Both the position numbers and the translations under genes were made by a program. The notes below the pieces were generated by a model, which saw only the letters and a program-made list of their open reading frames with translations, was not told the origin of the DNA and ran no database searches. A stretch of DNA of 64,000 nucleotides from Pseudohoeflea suaedae (GTDB lineage: Bacteria; Pseudomonadota; Alphaproteobacteria; Rhizobiales; Rhizobiaceae), in NCBI RefSeq assembly GCF_004354915.1, contig NZ_SMSI01000004.1, positions 1 through 64,000 on the forward strand, given 5' to 3'. Of this stretch, positions 45,908-54,550 are shown piece by piece; positions within the stretch are counted from its first letter, which is position 1; each line of letters opens with the position of its first letter.

Positions 45908-46513
45908 CTACGGTCCCTTTATCAGCGCCAGGATCAGTCGCTGGATATTGCCGCCCTGCCCCATTTCCTCGCGATCGAAGGCGCGGCCGCGTGCCCGCTG
46001 CTCGTCCGAGAGTTCCTTGAGATGACCCTGCAGCCTGGCCCGTACCTTCTGGCAGCCGGGATCGGCTTCCGCTTTCAGCCCCACCGACATGGCCTCGATC
46101 ATCCGGACCATCTCGACGATATGCGTGCCGTGCACCTTCTCGTGGGTCAGCAGGCCGTCGCGGAACGTCTGCCAGCTCGCCTTCAGCGCCGGCGAGCGCA
46201 AGCCCTTCGCCTCGGGCAGCGTATAGGTGATGACGAGGCGCGGGACGGCGGAGGCGAGCACGCAGGACCCGTCGTCGCGCGGCTGGTAGCCGCGCCGCCA
46301 GGTGAGCTTGAACGTGGTGTGGGCGACAGTGCGCCGTCCGTCGCCGATCACCGGCCCCTTGCGGCCGATCTCGTCATAGAGTTCGGCGCCGGAACTGCCG
46401 CTGACGGCATAGGTGGCGATCGTCTCCTGCGGCTCCCAGGCATGGGCGGCGCCCGAAAGGGCGAAAAGGGCGGCGGGGAGGACGGATATGAGGCGGGTGG
46501 GGACGGACATCAT
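45908..46513 (-). CDS. DUF922-family secreted HExxH protease-like protein
   Basis: A 201-residue protein with a signal peptide (residues 1-25, ending GAAHAWEPQ) and a zinc-protease motif HEKVH (LLTHEKVHGTHIVEMVRMIEAM, about residues 127-148). This is the layout of the DUF922 family of predicted periplasmic metalloproteases. Upstream conserved features are YDEIGRKGPVIGDGRRTVAHTTFKLTWRRGYQP. Physiological substrates are unknown. It converges with the Kazal lipoprotein gene. Confidence 0.85.
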   Translation of the reverse strand: MMSVPTRLISVLPAALFALSGAAHAWEPQETIATYAVSGSSGAELYDEIGRKGPVIGDGRRTVAHTTFKLTWRRGYQPRDDGSCVLASAVPRLVITYTLPEAKGLRSPALKASWQTFRDGLLTHEKVHGTHIVEMVRMIEAMSVGLKAEADPGCQKVRARLQGHLKELSDEQRARGRAFDREEMGQGGNIQRLILALIKGP

Positions 46514-46657
46514 CGGCTCCTGGATCGAGCCGGACGGTAATGGGCGCCGTTGCCCGCGACAAGGTCTTGCGGAACTTTGGTCCGTCGGAACAGCGTTCTA
46601 GCGCGTCCGGCCGCCTGCGGCGGGTCGCAAGTTCGGCTTTCCGCCTGCGCCGAGGCT

Positions 46658-47122
46658 CTAGGGATCGCGGCGCGGATGGCCCTGATCGGCGGCGACCTCC
46701 AGCATGTCCCAGAATTCGGCGCCGGTATCGAACTCGGCGACGCTGGCCCGGAACGCTTCCTGGGTCTCCATCAGGTCGAGAACCACGGGCGGCAGCTGGA
46801 TGATCATCGGATTGGGCCAGGAGGCCTTGATCGGCAATTCGGTCTTGGGAAGCTCGTCGCCTGCTTCATCGGGCTCGGGCAGATCGGGCTTCTGCGGGGT
46901 ACGCAGCTTCTGCCCGGCCGCGACCGCGGAGGCTGCGGCTTCCGGTGGCGGCAACTGCTGCGTGCTGGCGGTGATGGTGCCGCCGGCGCGGCTGAACGAG
47001 ACCACATCCTTGGAGGTGGTGTCGGGTCTTGTATAATTGGCCACCGTGTCTGCCTGCGCGGCGGCGCGATCCTGCTGTGCCTTCATTCCCGAGAGCGCAG
47101 TACTCATGACAGCGGAAATCAT
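46658..47122 (-). CDS. Solitary flagellar rod/hook-like protein
   Basis: A 154-residue protein whose N-terminus (MISAVMSTALSGMKAQQDRAAAQADTVANYTRPDTTSKDVVSFS) resembles the rod/hook N-terminal motif SALSGMxAQxxRxxxxAxNVAN of FlgB/FlgC/FlgE proteins, and whose C-terminus (VVLDLMETQEAFRASVAEFDTGAEFWDMLE) resembles the matching C-terminal helix. The middle is Gln/Pro-rich. No flagellar operon surrounds it, so whether it works in the flagellum is unknown. It is divergent from the MpaB-like gene. Confidence 0.72.
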   Translation of the reverse strand: MISAVMSTALSGMKAQQDRAAAQADTVANYTRPDTTSKDVVSFSRAGGTITASTQQLPPPEAAASAVAAGQKLRTPQKPDLPEPDEAGDELPKTELPIKASWPNPMIIQLPPVVLDLMETQEAFRASVAEFDTGAEFWDMLEVAADQGHPRRDP

Positions 47123-47268
47123 GACGCATACTCCTTTCCAGGGAGCTATTTAGCGCTCGCCGATTTACCCACCGATGAAGGCGGGCGTGTGCATTTGATT
47201 CAAAGGCCGCAGAAAGTCCGCCTGCAAGGCGGGCGGAACCGCCGCCATGGCGCGGGCGTTCTTCTTCC

Positions 47269-48174
47269 ATGACAGCCATCGCCCTGCCCAGCTTCCTGCA
47301 GCGGCGGATCGAGAGCGAGGCGCGCAGCCTCATCCGCCCGCCCGGAAACATTAAACTCGACTTCCGCCACCCGGCGGGGGCGCCGGCACTTGCCGGGCCG
47401 GATTCGGTATCCTGGCGCGTCTTCAAGAACCCGGTGACGCTGTTCGTCGGCGGCGTGGCGGCGGTGCTGATGGAATTCGCCGAACCGCGCGTGCGCGCCG
47501 GCGTCTGGCGGCATTCGAGCTTCCGCACCGATCCCGTCGCCCGGCTGCGCCGCACCGGTTTTGCCGCCATGGTGACCGTCTATGCTCCCTCTGAATCGGC
47601 CGAGAAGATGATCGCCGGCGTGACGGCGGCCCATGCCCGCGTGAGCGGCGTGACCGAAACCGGACAGCTCTATTCCGCGCTCGATACCGACCTTCTGAAC
47701 TGGGTGCAGGTGACGGCGGCCTACGGTTTCCTCGAGGCCTATCACCGCCATGCCGCCCCTCTCACACCGGTCGAACGCGACACATTCTTCGCCGAGGGCG
47801 AACCGGCGGCCCGCCTCTACGGGGCGACCGGCGCGCCCACTTCGGAAGCCGGCTGGCAGTCGCTTCTGGAGGAGATGGACCCGCGGTTCGGCCCCTCGCG
47901 GATCATCGACGAGTTCCTGGCGCTCATCCGCGAGGCACCCGTCCTTCCGGCCGCCGCCCGCCCCCTGCAGACCGTGATGGTGAAGGCGGCGATCGACCTG
48001 CTGCCCGACCGCCTGCGCGACCGGCTGGAAATCTCCGCCCGGCTGCGGCCGCTGGAACGGCTGATGCTGCGCACCGCCGCCCGCACCGCTGACCGGCTGC
48101 CGCTGCACTCCGCCCCGCCTGCCCAGGCGAGCCTGCGCATGGGCCGGCCGGCGGATTTCCTGTACCGCGGGTGA
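47269..48174 (+). CDS. Oxygenase MpaB/DUF2236 family protein
   Basis: A 301-residue protein of the MpaB/latex-oxygenase-like DUF2236 family. Recognisable features are the N-terminal WRVFKNPVTLFVGGVAAVLMEFAEPRVRAGVWRHSSFRTDPVARLRRTGFAAMVTVYAP, the central HARVSGVTETGQLYSALDTDLLNWVQVTAAYGFLEAYHRH with conserved His residues, and a Leu/Arg-rich C-terminal helix. The family is proposed to bind heme b and act on fatty or polyisoprenoid-like substrates, which I cannot confirm. It lies between two flagellar-rod-like genes on the other strand. Confidence 0.85.
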   Translation: MTAIALPSFLQRRIESEARSLIRPPGNIKLDFRHPAGAPALAGPDSVSWRVFKNPVTLFVGGVAAVLMEFAEPRVRAGVWRHSSFRTDPVARLRRTGFAAMVTVYAPSESAEKMIAGVTAAHARVSGVTETGQLYSALDTDLLNWVQVTAAYGFLEAYHRHAAPLTPVERDTFFAEGEPAARLYGATGAPTSEAGWQSLLEEMDPRFGPSRIIDEFLALIREAPVLPAAARPLQTVMVKAAIDLLPDRLRDRLEISARLRPLERLMLRTAARTADRLPLHSAPPAQASLRMGRPADFLYRG

Positions 48175-48479
48175 GGTCGGCTTCGATCAGAAGCGGCTTT
48201 GGCCCCGCGCGGGATTCCGCTGGGGATTGAGGGGTGGCTTCGGAGGGAGCGAATAGGCAATAGCGAGTAGCGAATAGGGCAAATGGAAAATAGTGAATGG
48301 TGAGCCGGCGGCACACCCGCCTCTCCCCCCTTGCGGCGGGGTCCGAAGGACGGGCGAGACCCAAAGCCACCAGAGGTGACAGAGAGGGGTGAGCGCCTGG
48401 GTTCAAACTCGCGGAGGGTTACCCCGCTCTGTCGGCTGACGCCGACATCTCCCCCACAAGGGGGGAGAGGGGTGAAAGC
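48175..48479. other. Intergenic region containing rhizobial-type repeats
   Basis: No gene. After a short run of repeated GAATAG/AATAGTG-like bases (48247-48300) it contains a C-rich element with TTGCGGCGGGGT (48331-48342), then at about 48420-48474 the motif CTCTGTCGGCTGACGCCGACATCTCCCCC followed by an A-G-rich GGGGGGAGAGG arm. I recognise the latter as a repeat common in Hyphomicrobiales intergenic DNA. Such elements can form hairpins. Confidence 0.6.
48429..48474. repeat. Dispersed palindromic repeat (rhizobial intergenic type)
   Basis: TCTGTCGGCTGACGCCGACA contains the stem TGTCGGC/GCCGACA, followed by TCTCCCCC-ACAA-GGGGGGAGA, a perfect CTCCCCC/GGGGGAG hairpin. Similar paired hairpins occur many times in rhizobial genomes. 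It is not a coding element. Confidence 0.65.
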
Positions 48480-48809
48480 CTACCGCCAGCGCTCGTCGCG
48501 GTCCTCGGGGGCGAGCGCGCTCATCAGCGCGTCCCACATGTCCATGCCGGTTTCCATCACCGCGACATTGGCCTCATAGGCCATTTTCGTTTCGATCATG
48601 TCGACGATCTCGGTGGCGAGATCCACGCCCTGCCCTGCCGGCCCCTCGCTGACCACCGCGCGCACGCCGGACCCGGTCGAGACCATGTCCACCTCCTTGC
48701 GGCGGTAATCGGGCGTATCGACATTGGCAACATTGGACGCAATCGCCTCCATCCGCTTCTGCTGCGCCGACAGCCCGGAGGCCGCCGTGGAAAAGACACT
48801 CGACAACAT
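48480..48809 (-). CDS. Solitary flagellar basal-body rod-like protein
   Basis: A 109-residue protein with the FlgB/FlgC-type N-terminus (MLSSVFSTAASGLSAQQKRMEAIASNVANVDTPDYRRKEV) and C-terminus (VDMIETKMAYEANVAVMETGMDMWDALMS). It is shorter than FlgC (about 138). It is a second solitary rod-like gene 1.4 kb from the one at 46658-47122. The DNA just upstream (from about 48840) marks the change to the AT-rich retron island. Confidence 0.78.
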   Translation of the reverse strand: MLSSVFSTAASGLSAQQKRMEAIASNVANVDTPDYRRKEVDMVSTGSGVRAVVSEGPAGQGVDLATEIVDMIETKMAYEANVAVMETGMDMWDALMSALAPEDRDERWR

Positions 48810-48904
48810 GACGCAATACTCCTGTCGAGTGGCAGGGTAGCGTCAGGGTGTGAGCAAGGGGTTATTAAGAAGGGTTAAGGAAGGGTTGAGGGGGGATGAG
48901 GGAT

Positions 48905-49167
48905 TAGAGGGGGCGGAAAGAGCATTGACTGACTTACAACGGGCTCCTTATCGCAAGGCCCAAATGCGATTGTCCACTATTGATCTAAGCGATAGCCCGT
49001 ACAGCCCTTGACTTTCTATGTAGGTAGAACTTCATTTACGACGCTTGCTCCTCTACTTGGTGCCGTTGAATCCACGGCATATGGCTGAACGTTCAGTACA
49101 CAACCGCGCGCGCCGGCGTTATGGCCAACCGGGGTGCTCGAATCGAGGTAAAGAACGAGGAGCAAGC
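48905..49167 (+). ncRNA. Candidate retron msr-msd RNA (folds only partly resolved)
   Basis: The stretch before the RT-TIR gene is rich in complementary segments. Visible pairings are ACGGGCT (48939-48945) with AGCCCGT (48994-49000); ATCGCA (48950-48955) with TGCGAT (48965-48970); TTCTA (49014-49018) with TAGAA (49025-49029); TGCCGT (49061-49066) with ACGGCA (49074-49079); and an 11-base pair GCTTGCTCCTC (49043-49053) with GAGGAGCAAGC (49157-49167). A retron needs such a structured RNA directly upstream of its RT. I cannot identify a1/a2 or the branching G with confidence, and two folds compete for 49048-49053. Confidence 0.4.
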
Positions 49168-50644
49168 TTTGCTACTTCCCTCAGAAGAAGAAAAAGCACT
49201 ATTTTCACTTCAGTATGCACATTCAATTCAAGATGTGGCGTTTGCACTCGGATTAGATCCAGCAAAGTTTTTCTACGTTGTTAAAAACTGCGATTCTGGG
49301 GAGTATTACAAATCCTTCACCATACCCAAAAAGAATGGCGGAGAGAGAAAAATCTCTAAGCCGCTACGCGGACTCGCTCTTGCTCAAGTCCGTCTTCTTA
49401 TTATTTTAAAACATGTATACAAGCCAAAAGGATACGTAAAATCTTATGTAGAAGGAGAATCATTCTTAACAAACGCGAATTATCATTCAAACCAAAAATG
49501 GGTTTTGAACTTTGATATCGAAGATTTCTTCGGCACCATAACCTTCCCTAGAGTTAGGGGCTTGTTCATGTCGAAATTCTTCGGCTTCAACCCCAGAGTT
49601 TCAACAATCTTAGCTCGCATATGCACTCATGAGGGATCACTCCCACAAGGAGCGCCGACATCCCCAATTCTCTCAAACATAATCGGCAATGCACTAGACA
49701 AGAATCTAGTCGCTCTCGCCCGCGAATATAAGTTAAAATACACACGATACGCTGACGACATTACCTTTTCCTCCAGCCAAAAACTCCCACCTGGGGCCGT
49801 GATAAGTCTCTGGGAGCCAAAATTCGGCAAGAGAGAAATAACCTTGGGAAAAGATATTCGGGAAGCAGTAAAAAACGCGGGCTTCCGGATCAATCCGGAA
49901 AAAACAAGAATACAATTTCCTTACGAACGCCAAGTTGTTACAGGATTAGTTGTAAACAAAAAAGCCAACATTCGACGCGCAGACATTGCCAGATTGCGTA
50001 TGAAAATTCATTCGGCACAGCGATTTGGCGCAGAAAGCGCAGCGAAAGTTTGGCTCGGGCCAAATGCAACCGCGAGCTCTCTTCAATCCCATATCGAAGG
50101 ACACCTCTCTTACGTGAGACAAGTTCGCGGTAAGGACGACGTTGTACTCGCCAAATTATGCAAGTCTGCCATTATCGCCGGCTTAGCTAACGCAACATGG
50201 ATGAAGGCACAGGCAGATATGGTACGCGAATTCGATGTATTCTTATCACATGCAAGTGAAGATAAGGAGAAGTACGGGAAACTAAATAAGGCGCTAAAAG
50301 CCGTTGGCGTGAAAACATTTTTCGATGTTGACGTCATCCAGTGGGGAGACAGTATACCTGAGAAGGTAAACTTTGGATTGCTTAAATCTGATTATTTTAT
50401 CCCCTTTCTGTCTAATAACTTCACCCGAAAAGGCTGGACAAACAAGGAATTAAATTCAGCAATCTCTATAAATATAAACAGAAAAGGCAGAATACTTCCA
50501 ATAATTGACAGCGATTTTAGTGTAGATGATAACTACCCAATACTTGCAGAAAATCTTTACAAAAAATGGCCAGAAAAAGAATCCGAAGAGGATGATTTTA
50601 TAGAAGAAATATGCGCTGAAATCACAAAGCGAATCGTAAGATAA
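49121..50644 (+). CDS. Retron-type reverse transcriptase fused to TIR domain
   Basis: Residues ~25-340 form a retron reverse transcriptase with the retron-specific NAxxH (N118-A-N-Y-H122) and VTG (V273-T-G275) motifs, QGAPTSPILSNI, and the catalytic YADD (Y210-A-D-D213). Residues ~368-507 are a TIR domain (REFDVFLSHASEDKEKYGKLNKALK, then SDYFIPFLSNNF) with the catalytic-type Glu at about 443 (GWTNKELN). RT-TIR fusions are known anti-phage retrons in which TIR is thought to act as an NAD+ hydrolase effector once phage is sensed. Codon use and AT content differ strongly from neighbours. ATG 49121 has no ribosome site; TTG 49169 (491 residues) has GAGGAG 6 bases upstream and is the likelier start. 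Confidence 0.93.
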   Translation: MANRGARIEVKNEEQALLLPSEEEKALFSLQYAHSIQDVAFALGLDPAKFFYVVKNCDSGEYYKSFTIPKKNGGERKISKPLRGLALAQVRLLIILKHVYKPKGYVKSYVEGESFLTNANYHSNQKWVLNFDIEDFFGTITFPRVRGLFMSKFFGFNPRVSTILARICTHEGSLPQGAPTSPILSNIIGNALDKNLVALAREYKLKYTRYADDITFSSSQKLPPGAVISLWEPKFGKREITLGKDIREAVKNAGFRINPEKTRIQFPYERQVVTGLVVNKKANIRRADIARLRMKIHSAQRFGAESAAKVWLGPNATASSLQSHIEGHLSYVRQVRGKDDVVLAKLCKSAIIAGLANATWMKAQADMVREFDVFLSHASEDKEKYGKLNKALKAVGVKTFFDVDVIQWGDSIPEKVNFGLLKSDYFIPFLSNNFTRKGWTNKELNSAISININRKGRILPIIDSDFSVDDNYPILAENLYKKWPEKESEEDDFIEEICAEITKRIVR

Positions 50645-50766
50645 ACTAAGACAAGCAGAATAATTCACTGATTTAGATGCTTTAATGTTACAAGATATGT
50701 GACTGCTGCGGACGTGAAAGATGATAAGGTCACCATCCAAGTTCGAGCTTTAACATCACTACATGG

Positions 50767-50789
50767 ATGCCCGGATCAAGTCCGGGCAT
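50767..50789. repeat. Palindromic intergenic repeat near the island end
   Basis: ATGCCCGGA, loop TCAAG, TCCGGGCAT: a perfect 9-bp hairpin between the RT-TIR gene and the convergent uvrB, of a type (GGATGCCCGGATCAAG) seen repeatedly in rhizobial intergenic DNA. It sits near the point where host-like composition resumes and could act as a terminator. Confidence 0.7.
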
Positions 50790-50855
50790 GACGAAGGTTG
50801 GGGGATCACTATTTTCAAACGACGGATCGCGCGCCGTTTGTGAGAGAAAGCCCCC

Positions 50856-53846
50856 CTACCGCCCCGGCCGGCCCGTCTTGCTCGGACGCTTCTTGCGCCG
50901 CTCTTCGCCCTCGCCCTCGTAGCTGCCCGCGCCGACCTTGTTGCGGCGGATGGGGCCGTCCACGTCTGAATTGTTTTGGCTCACGGCCGAGCGGGCTTCG
51001 CCCTGGCCTCCGCCGGGGCCTCGCATAGGCTCGGACGCGCGGTCGCGCTTGCCGCCTGCGGCGGTACTCGCCTTCGGAGCCAGCGGTTTTTCCGTCCGCC
51101 CGACGGTCATTTCGTCGAGCGTGTTCTTGCGGAAATAGGAGGCGGGCTTGCCCGTCGCCGCAGCTTTGCGGGACGCCTTGGTGTTCTCGATGCCGGCGTC
51201 GCGGGACATCGGGTCGTCCATCAGTTCCAGTTCGACGGATTTCAGGCGCTTGACCTCGTCGCGCAGGCGGGCGGCGGTCTCGAAGTCGAGATCGGCGGCG
51301 GCGTCGCGCATCTGTTTTTCCAGCGCTTCCAGATGGGCGGCGAGATTGCCACCGACCATGGCTTCCTCGCCCTTGCCGGTCTTGCCGCCGGGGCCGGGAA
51401 TGGCGGCGCGGACATGGTCGCGCTCGTAGACCGAGTCGAGAATGTCGTTGATGCGCGCCTTGACCGATTGCGGGGTGATGCCCTGCTCCTCGTTCCAGGC
51501 GAGCTGTTTTTCGCGGCGGCGGCTGGTTTCCTCCATGGCGCGCTCCATCGAGCCGGTGATCTTGTCGGCATAGAGGATGACGCGGCCATCGACGTTGCGC
51601 GCGGCGCGGCCGATGGTCTGGATGAGCGAGGTTTCCGAGCGCAGAAACCCTTCCTTGTCGGCGTCGAGAATGGCGACGAGGCCGCATTCGGGGATGTCGA
51701 GGCCCTCGCGCAACAGGTTGATGCCGACGAGCACGTCGAAAGCGCCGAGGCGGAGATCGCGGATGATCTCGATGCGCTCGAGCGTGTCGATGTCGGAGTG
51801 CATGTAGCGCACCCGCACGCCCTGCTCGTGGAGATATTCGGTGAGATCCTCGGCCATGCGCTTGGTCAGAACCGTGCAGAGCGTGCGGTAGCCGGCGTCC
51901 GCCGTGGCGCGGATTTCGCCCAGCACGTCGTCGACCTGGGTCTTGGCGCCGCGCACCTCGACCGGGGGATCGATGAGGCCGGTGGGGCGGATGACCTGTT
52001 CGGCAAACACGCCGCCCGACTGGTCCATCTCCCACTGGCCGGGCGTGGCGGAGACGGCCACGGTGCCGGGGCGCATGGCGTCCCATTCCTCGAAGCGGAG
52101 CGGCCGGTTGTCCATGCAGGAGGGCAGGCGGAAGCCGTATTCGGCCAGCGTCGCCTTGCGCCGGAAGTCGCCGCGATACATGCCGCCGATCTGCGGGATG
52201 GTGACATGGCTCTCGTCGATGAAGAGAAGCGCGTTGTCGGGCACGTATTCGAACAGGGTGGGTGGCGGCTCACCCGGCGCGCGGCCGGTAAGATAGCGCG
52301 AATAGTTCTCGATGCCCTGGCAGACGCCGGTGGCTTCGAGCATCTCCAGATCGAACCGCGTGCGCTGCTCGAGCCGCTGGGCCTCGAGCAGGCGGCCCGC
52401 CTGTTCGAGCTCGATCAGCCGGTGCTTGAGCTCTTCCTTGATCGACTTGATCGCCTGGTTGAGCGTCGGGCGCGGGGTGACGTAGTGCGAGTTGGCGTAG
52501 ATCTTGACGCTCTTGAGGTCGCCCGTCTTCTTGCCGGTGAGCGGATCGAATTCGGTGATCGCGTCGATCTCATCGCCGAACATGGAGATGCGCCAGGCGG
52601 CATCCTCCAAGTGGGCAGGGAAGATCTCGATCGTATCGCCCCGCACCCGGAACGAGCCGCGCTGGAAATCCATGTCGCGGCGCTTGTACTGCTGGGCCAC
52701 GAGGTCGGCGAGCAGCTGGCGCTGGTCGATGCGGTCGCCGACCTCCATCTGGAAGGTCATGGCGGTGTAGGTTTCCACCGAGCCGATACCGTAGATGCAG
52801 GAGACGGAGGCCACGATGATGACGTCGTCGCGCTCCATCAGGGCGCGGGTGGCGGCGTGGCGCATCCGGTCGATCTGCTCGTTGATCGTCGACTCCTTCT
52901 CGATAAAGGTGTCGGTGCGCGGCACATAGGCCTCGGGCTGGTAGTAGTCGTAATAGGAGACGAAATACTCGACCGCGTTTTCCGGGAAGAACCCCTTGAA
53001 CTCGGAATAGAGCTGCGCGGCGAGCGTCTTGTTGGGCGCCAGGATGAGCGCGGGGCGCTGGGTCTCCTCGATCACCTTGGCCATGGTGAAGGTCTTGCCC
53101 GAACCGGTGACGCCGAGCAGCACCTGGCTGCGCTCATGCGCGTTCGCCCCCTCCACGAGATCGGCGATCGCCTGCGGCTGGTCGCCGGCGGGGGTGAGGT
53201 CGGTCGCCATCCTGATCTGGATGCCGCCCTCGGATTTCTCCGGGCGGGCGGGCCGGTGCGGCGTCCACAATTTGCCGTTCTTGTGCAGCGGATTTCCGCT
53301 CTCGATGAGGTCGGACAGCGCCTGAACCGTCTTGGTGTTAGCGGTGCCGGCGAGCGACTTTTCCGCTTCCTCCATCGACATGTCGAGACCGGCCACGGCA
53401 TTGAGCCCGGCAGCCGCGCGGGCGCGCGGATCGGTGGTGCCGCCGATGGACGTGCCGCGGGATGTTTTCGTGTTCTTGTCGCTCACGGCCGCGCGATCGC
53501 GCTTGCCGGCCTTCCTTGCTTGCGCGCCTTCGGCGTCGCGGTCGGCGGTGTCGTCATTGTCCAGCGCAGCCGCCTTCTTGCGGTGCTTGCCCGCGGCGGA
53601 GCGGATGGCGCGGTTTTCTTCCTTGCGGCGCGCGCGAACGGCGTCCTCTTCCGCCTGCTTGGCGATGTCGGACGCCCAGTCGGCGATGGAGCCGGACGTC
53701 GGCGCGGATTGCTTGCCCGCCGGGACTCGCTGATCCCCCTCGCTTCGCTCGAAGGGTGTCCCGGTGTCGAACGACGCTTGCGGCGCCTCGCCGAAACCGG
53801 TGTTTTCGTCGTCGCGGGAGGAGGATTTTCGGGGTGATCTGGCCAT
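50856..53846 (-). CDS. uvrB: UvrB excinuclease subunit with long N- and C-terminal extensions
   Basis: UvrB damages-verification helicase of nucleotide excision repair. The helicase core shows Walker A GVTGSGKT (near residue 245), the beta-hairpin region [25 protein letters not shown], motif [20 protein letters not shown], motif [41 protein letters not shown] and the C-terminal UVR motif. Total length is 996 residues against about 670 in E. coli. The extra ~210 N-terminal residues are low-complexity, charged and Ala/Lys/Arg-rich, as are the last ~110. Such tails are common in rhizobial UvrB but have no assigned role. Confidence 0.96.
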   Translation of the reverse strand: MARSPRKSSSRDDENTGFGEAPQASFDTGTPFERSEGDQRVPAGKQSAPTSGSIADWASDIAKQAEEDAVRARRKEENRAIRSAAGKHRKKAAALDNDDTADRDAEGAQARKAGKRDRAAVSDKNTKTSRGTSIGGTTDPRARAAAGLNAVAGLDMSMEEAEKSLAGTANTKTVQALSDLIESGNPLHKNGKLWTPHRPARPEKSEGGIQIRMATDLTPAGDQPQAIADLVEGANAHERSQVLLGVTGSGKTFTMAKVIEETQRPALILAPNKTLAAQLYSEFKGFFPENAVEYFVSYYDYYQPEAYVPRTDTFIEKESTINEQIDRMRHAATRALMERDDVIIVASVSCIYGIGSVETYTAMTFQMEVGDRIDQRQLLADLVAQQYKRRDMDFQRGSFRVRGDTIEIFPAHLEDAAWRISMFGDEIDAITEFDPLTGKKTGDLKSVKIYANSHYVTPRPTLNQAIKSIKEELKHRLIELEQAGRLLEAQRLEQRTRFDLEMLEATGVCQGIENYSRYLTGRAPGEPPPTLFEYVPDNALLFIDESHVTIPQIGGMYRGDFRRKATLAEYGFRLPSCMDNRPLRFEEWDAMRPGTVAVSATPGQWEMDQSGGVFAEQVIRPTGLIDPPVEVRGAKTQVDDVLGEIRATADAGYRTLCTVLTKRMAEDLTEYLHEQGVRVRYMHSDIDTLERIEIIRDLRLGAFDVLVGINLLREGLDIPECGLVAILDADKEGFLRSETSLIQTIGRAARNVDGRVILYADKITGSMERAMEETSRRREKQLAWNEEQGITPQSVKARINDILDSVYERDHVRAAIPGPGGKTGKGEEAMVGGNLAAHLEALEKQMRDAAADLDFETAARLRDEVKRLKSVELELMDDPMSRDAGIENTKASRKAAATGKPASYFRKNTLDEMTVGRTEKPLAPKASTAAGGKRDRASEPMRGPGGGQGEARSAVSQNNSDVDGPIRRNKVGAGSYEGEGEERRKKRPSKTGRPGR

Positions 53847-54155
53847 GGCCGGAATATGGGACGGAGACGGGACGAAAGGAAGCCCCCACCCCCGACAAAG
53901 CTGTGCCGGCGCAAGCTCGCATGCGGATTGCTGACGGAAAGTGTCAGTAGCGCGCGATTGCTGAGGGACATGGGCCCCGAGCGCGTCTTCGCCCCTTCAA
54001 TTTGACAGCGGGAAATTTCAACGGGCGAAGGGCTTAACGACCTGATGGGACATCATTTCGGCGACGTGCGCGGCGCCGCTCGAAATTCCCGTTGCCGTGC
54101 GCGGTGGAACGGATATGTATCCGGCATTGACAGCATTGCCTGAAAGTTGCCGCCC
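53847..54155. other. Intergenic region between divergent uvrB and DUF486
   Basis: About 300 bases with no ORF I trust. CTTCGCCC (53987-53994) is complementary to GGGCGAAG (54023-54030) across a 28-base loop. The region probably contains promoters for both divergent genes, but I see no LexA-type site that I would assign with confidence. Confidence 0.4.
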
Positions 54156-54509
54156 ATGACCATGTCCCCGACGCTCGCCAAATGGCTGCCCGTGGTACTG
54201 CTTTCCCTCTCCAACATCTTCATGACATTCGCCTGGTACGGGCATCTGCGTTTCAAGTCGGCGTCGCTGATCCTGGTGATCGTGATATCCTGGGGTATCG
54301 CCTTCTTCGAGTACTGCCTTGCGGTGCCCGCCAACCGGATCGGCAGCGACTACTGGACGGCCGCCGAACTCAAGACGATGCAGGAGGTGATCACGCTGGT
54401 GGTCTTTGCCGGCTTCGCGGTCACCTATCTCAAGGAACCGCTGGGCTGGAACCACGCCATCGGCTTCGCCCTGATCGCCATCGGCGCATCGTTCGTCTTC
54501 AGGGGGTGA
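54156..54509 (+). CDS. DUF486 (DMT superfamily-like) small membrane protein
   Basis: A 117-residue protein with four hydrophobic helices (WLPVVLLSLSNIFMTFAWYGHL, LILVIVISWGIAFFEYCLAVPANRIG, MQEVITLVVFAGFAVTYLKEP, AIGFALIAIGASFVFRG). The signature EYCLAVPANRIG and YLKEP identify DUF486, a small relative of the drug/metabolite transporter fold. The ATG at 54156 (MTMSPTLAK) is the better start than a TTG three codons earlier. The cargo is unknown. Confidence 0.9.
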   Translation: MTMSPTLAKWLPVVLLSLSNIFMTFAWYGHLRFKSASLILVIVISWGIAFFEYCLAVPANRIGSDYWTAAELKTMQEVITLVVFAGFAVTYLKEPLGWNHAIGFALIAIGASFVFRG

Positions 54510-54550
54510 GAAGGACTTTTCAGGCGATTGAGAAGGACCAGGCGGCAGCC

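Noticed and set aside
48869-48890. Two 11-bp units (GAAGGGTTAAG, GAAGGGTTGAG) as an attachment site
   Set aside because: They are adjacent simple repeats, and no matching copy was found at the other island end.
50976-53837. Plus-strand frame of 953 codons
   Set aside because: Antisense to uvrB; low-complexity composition and no motif.
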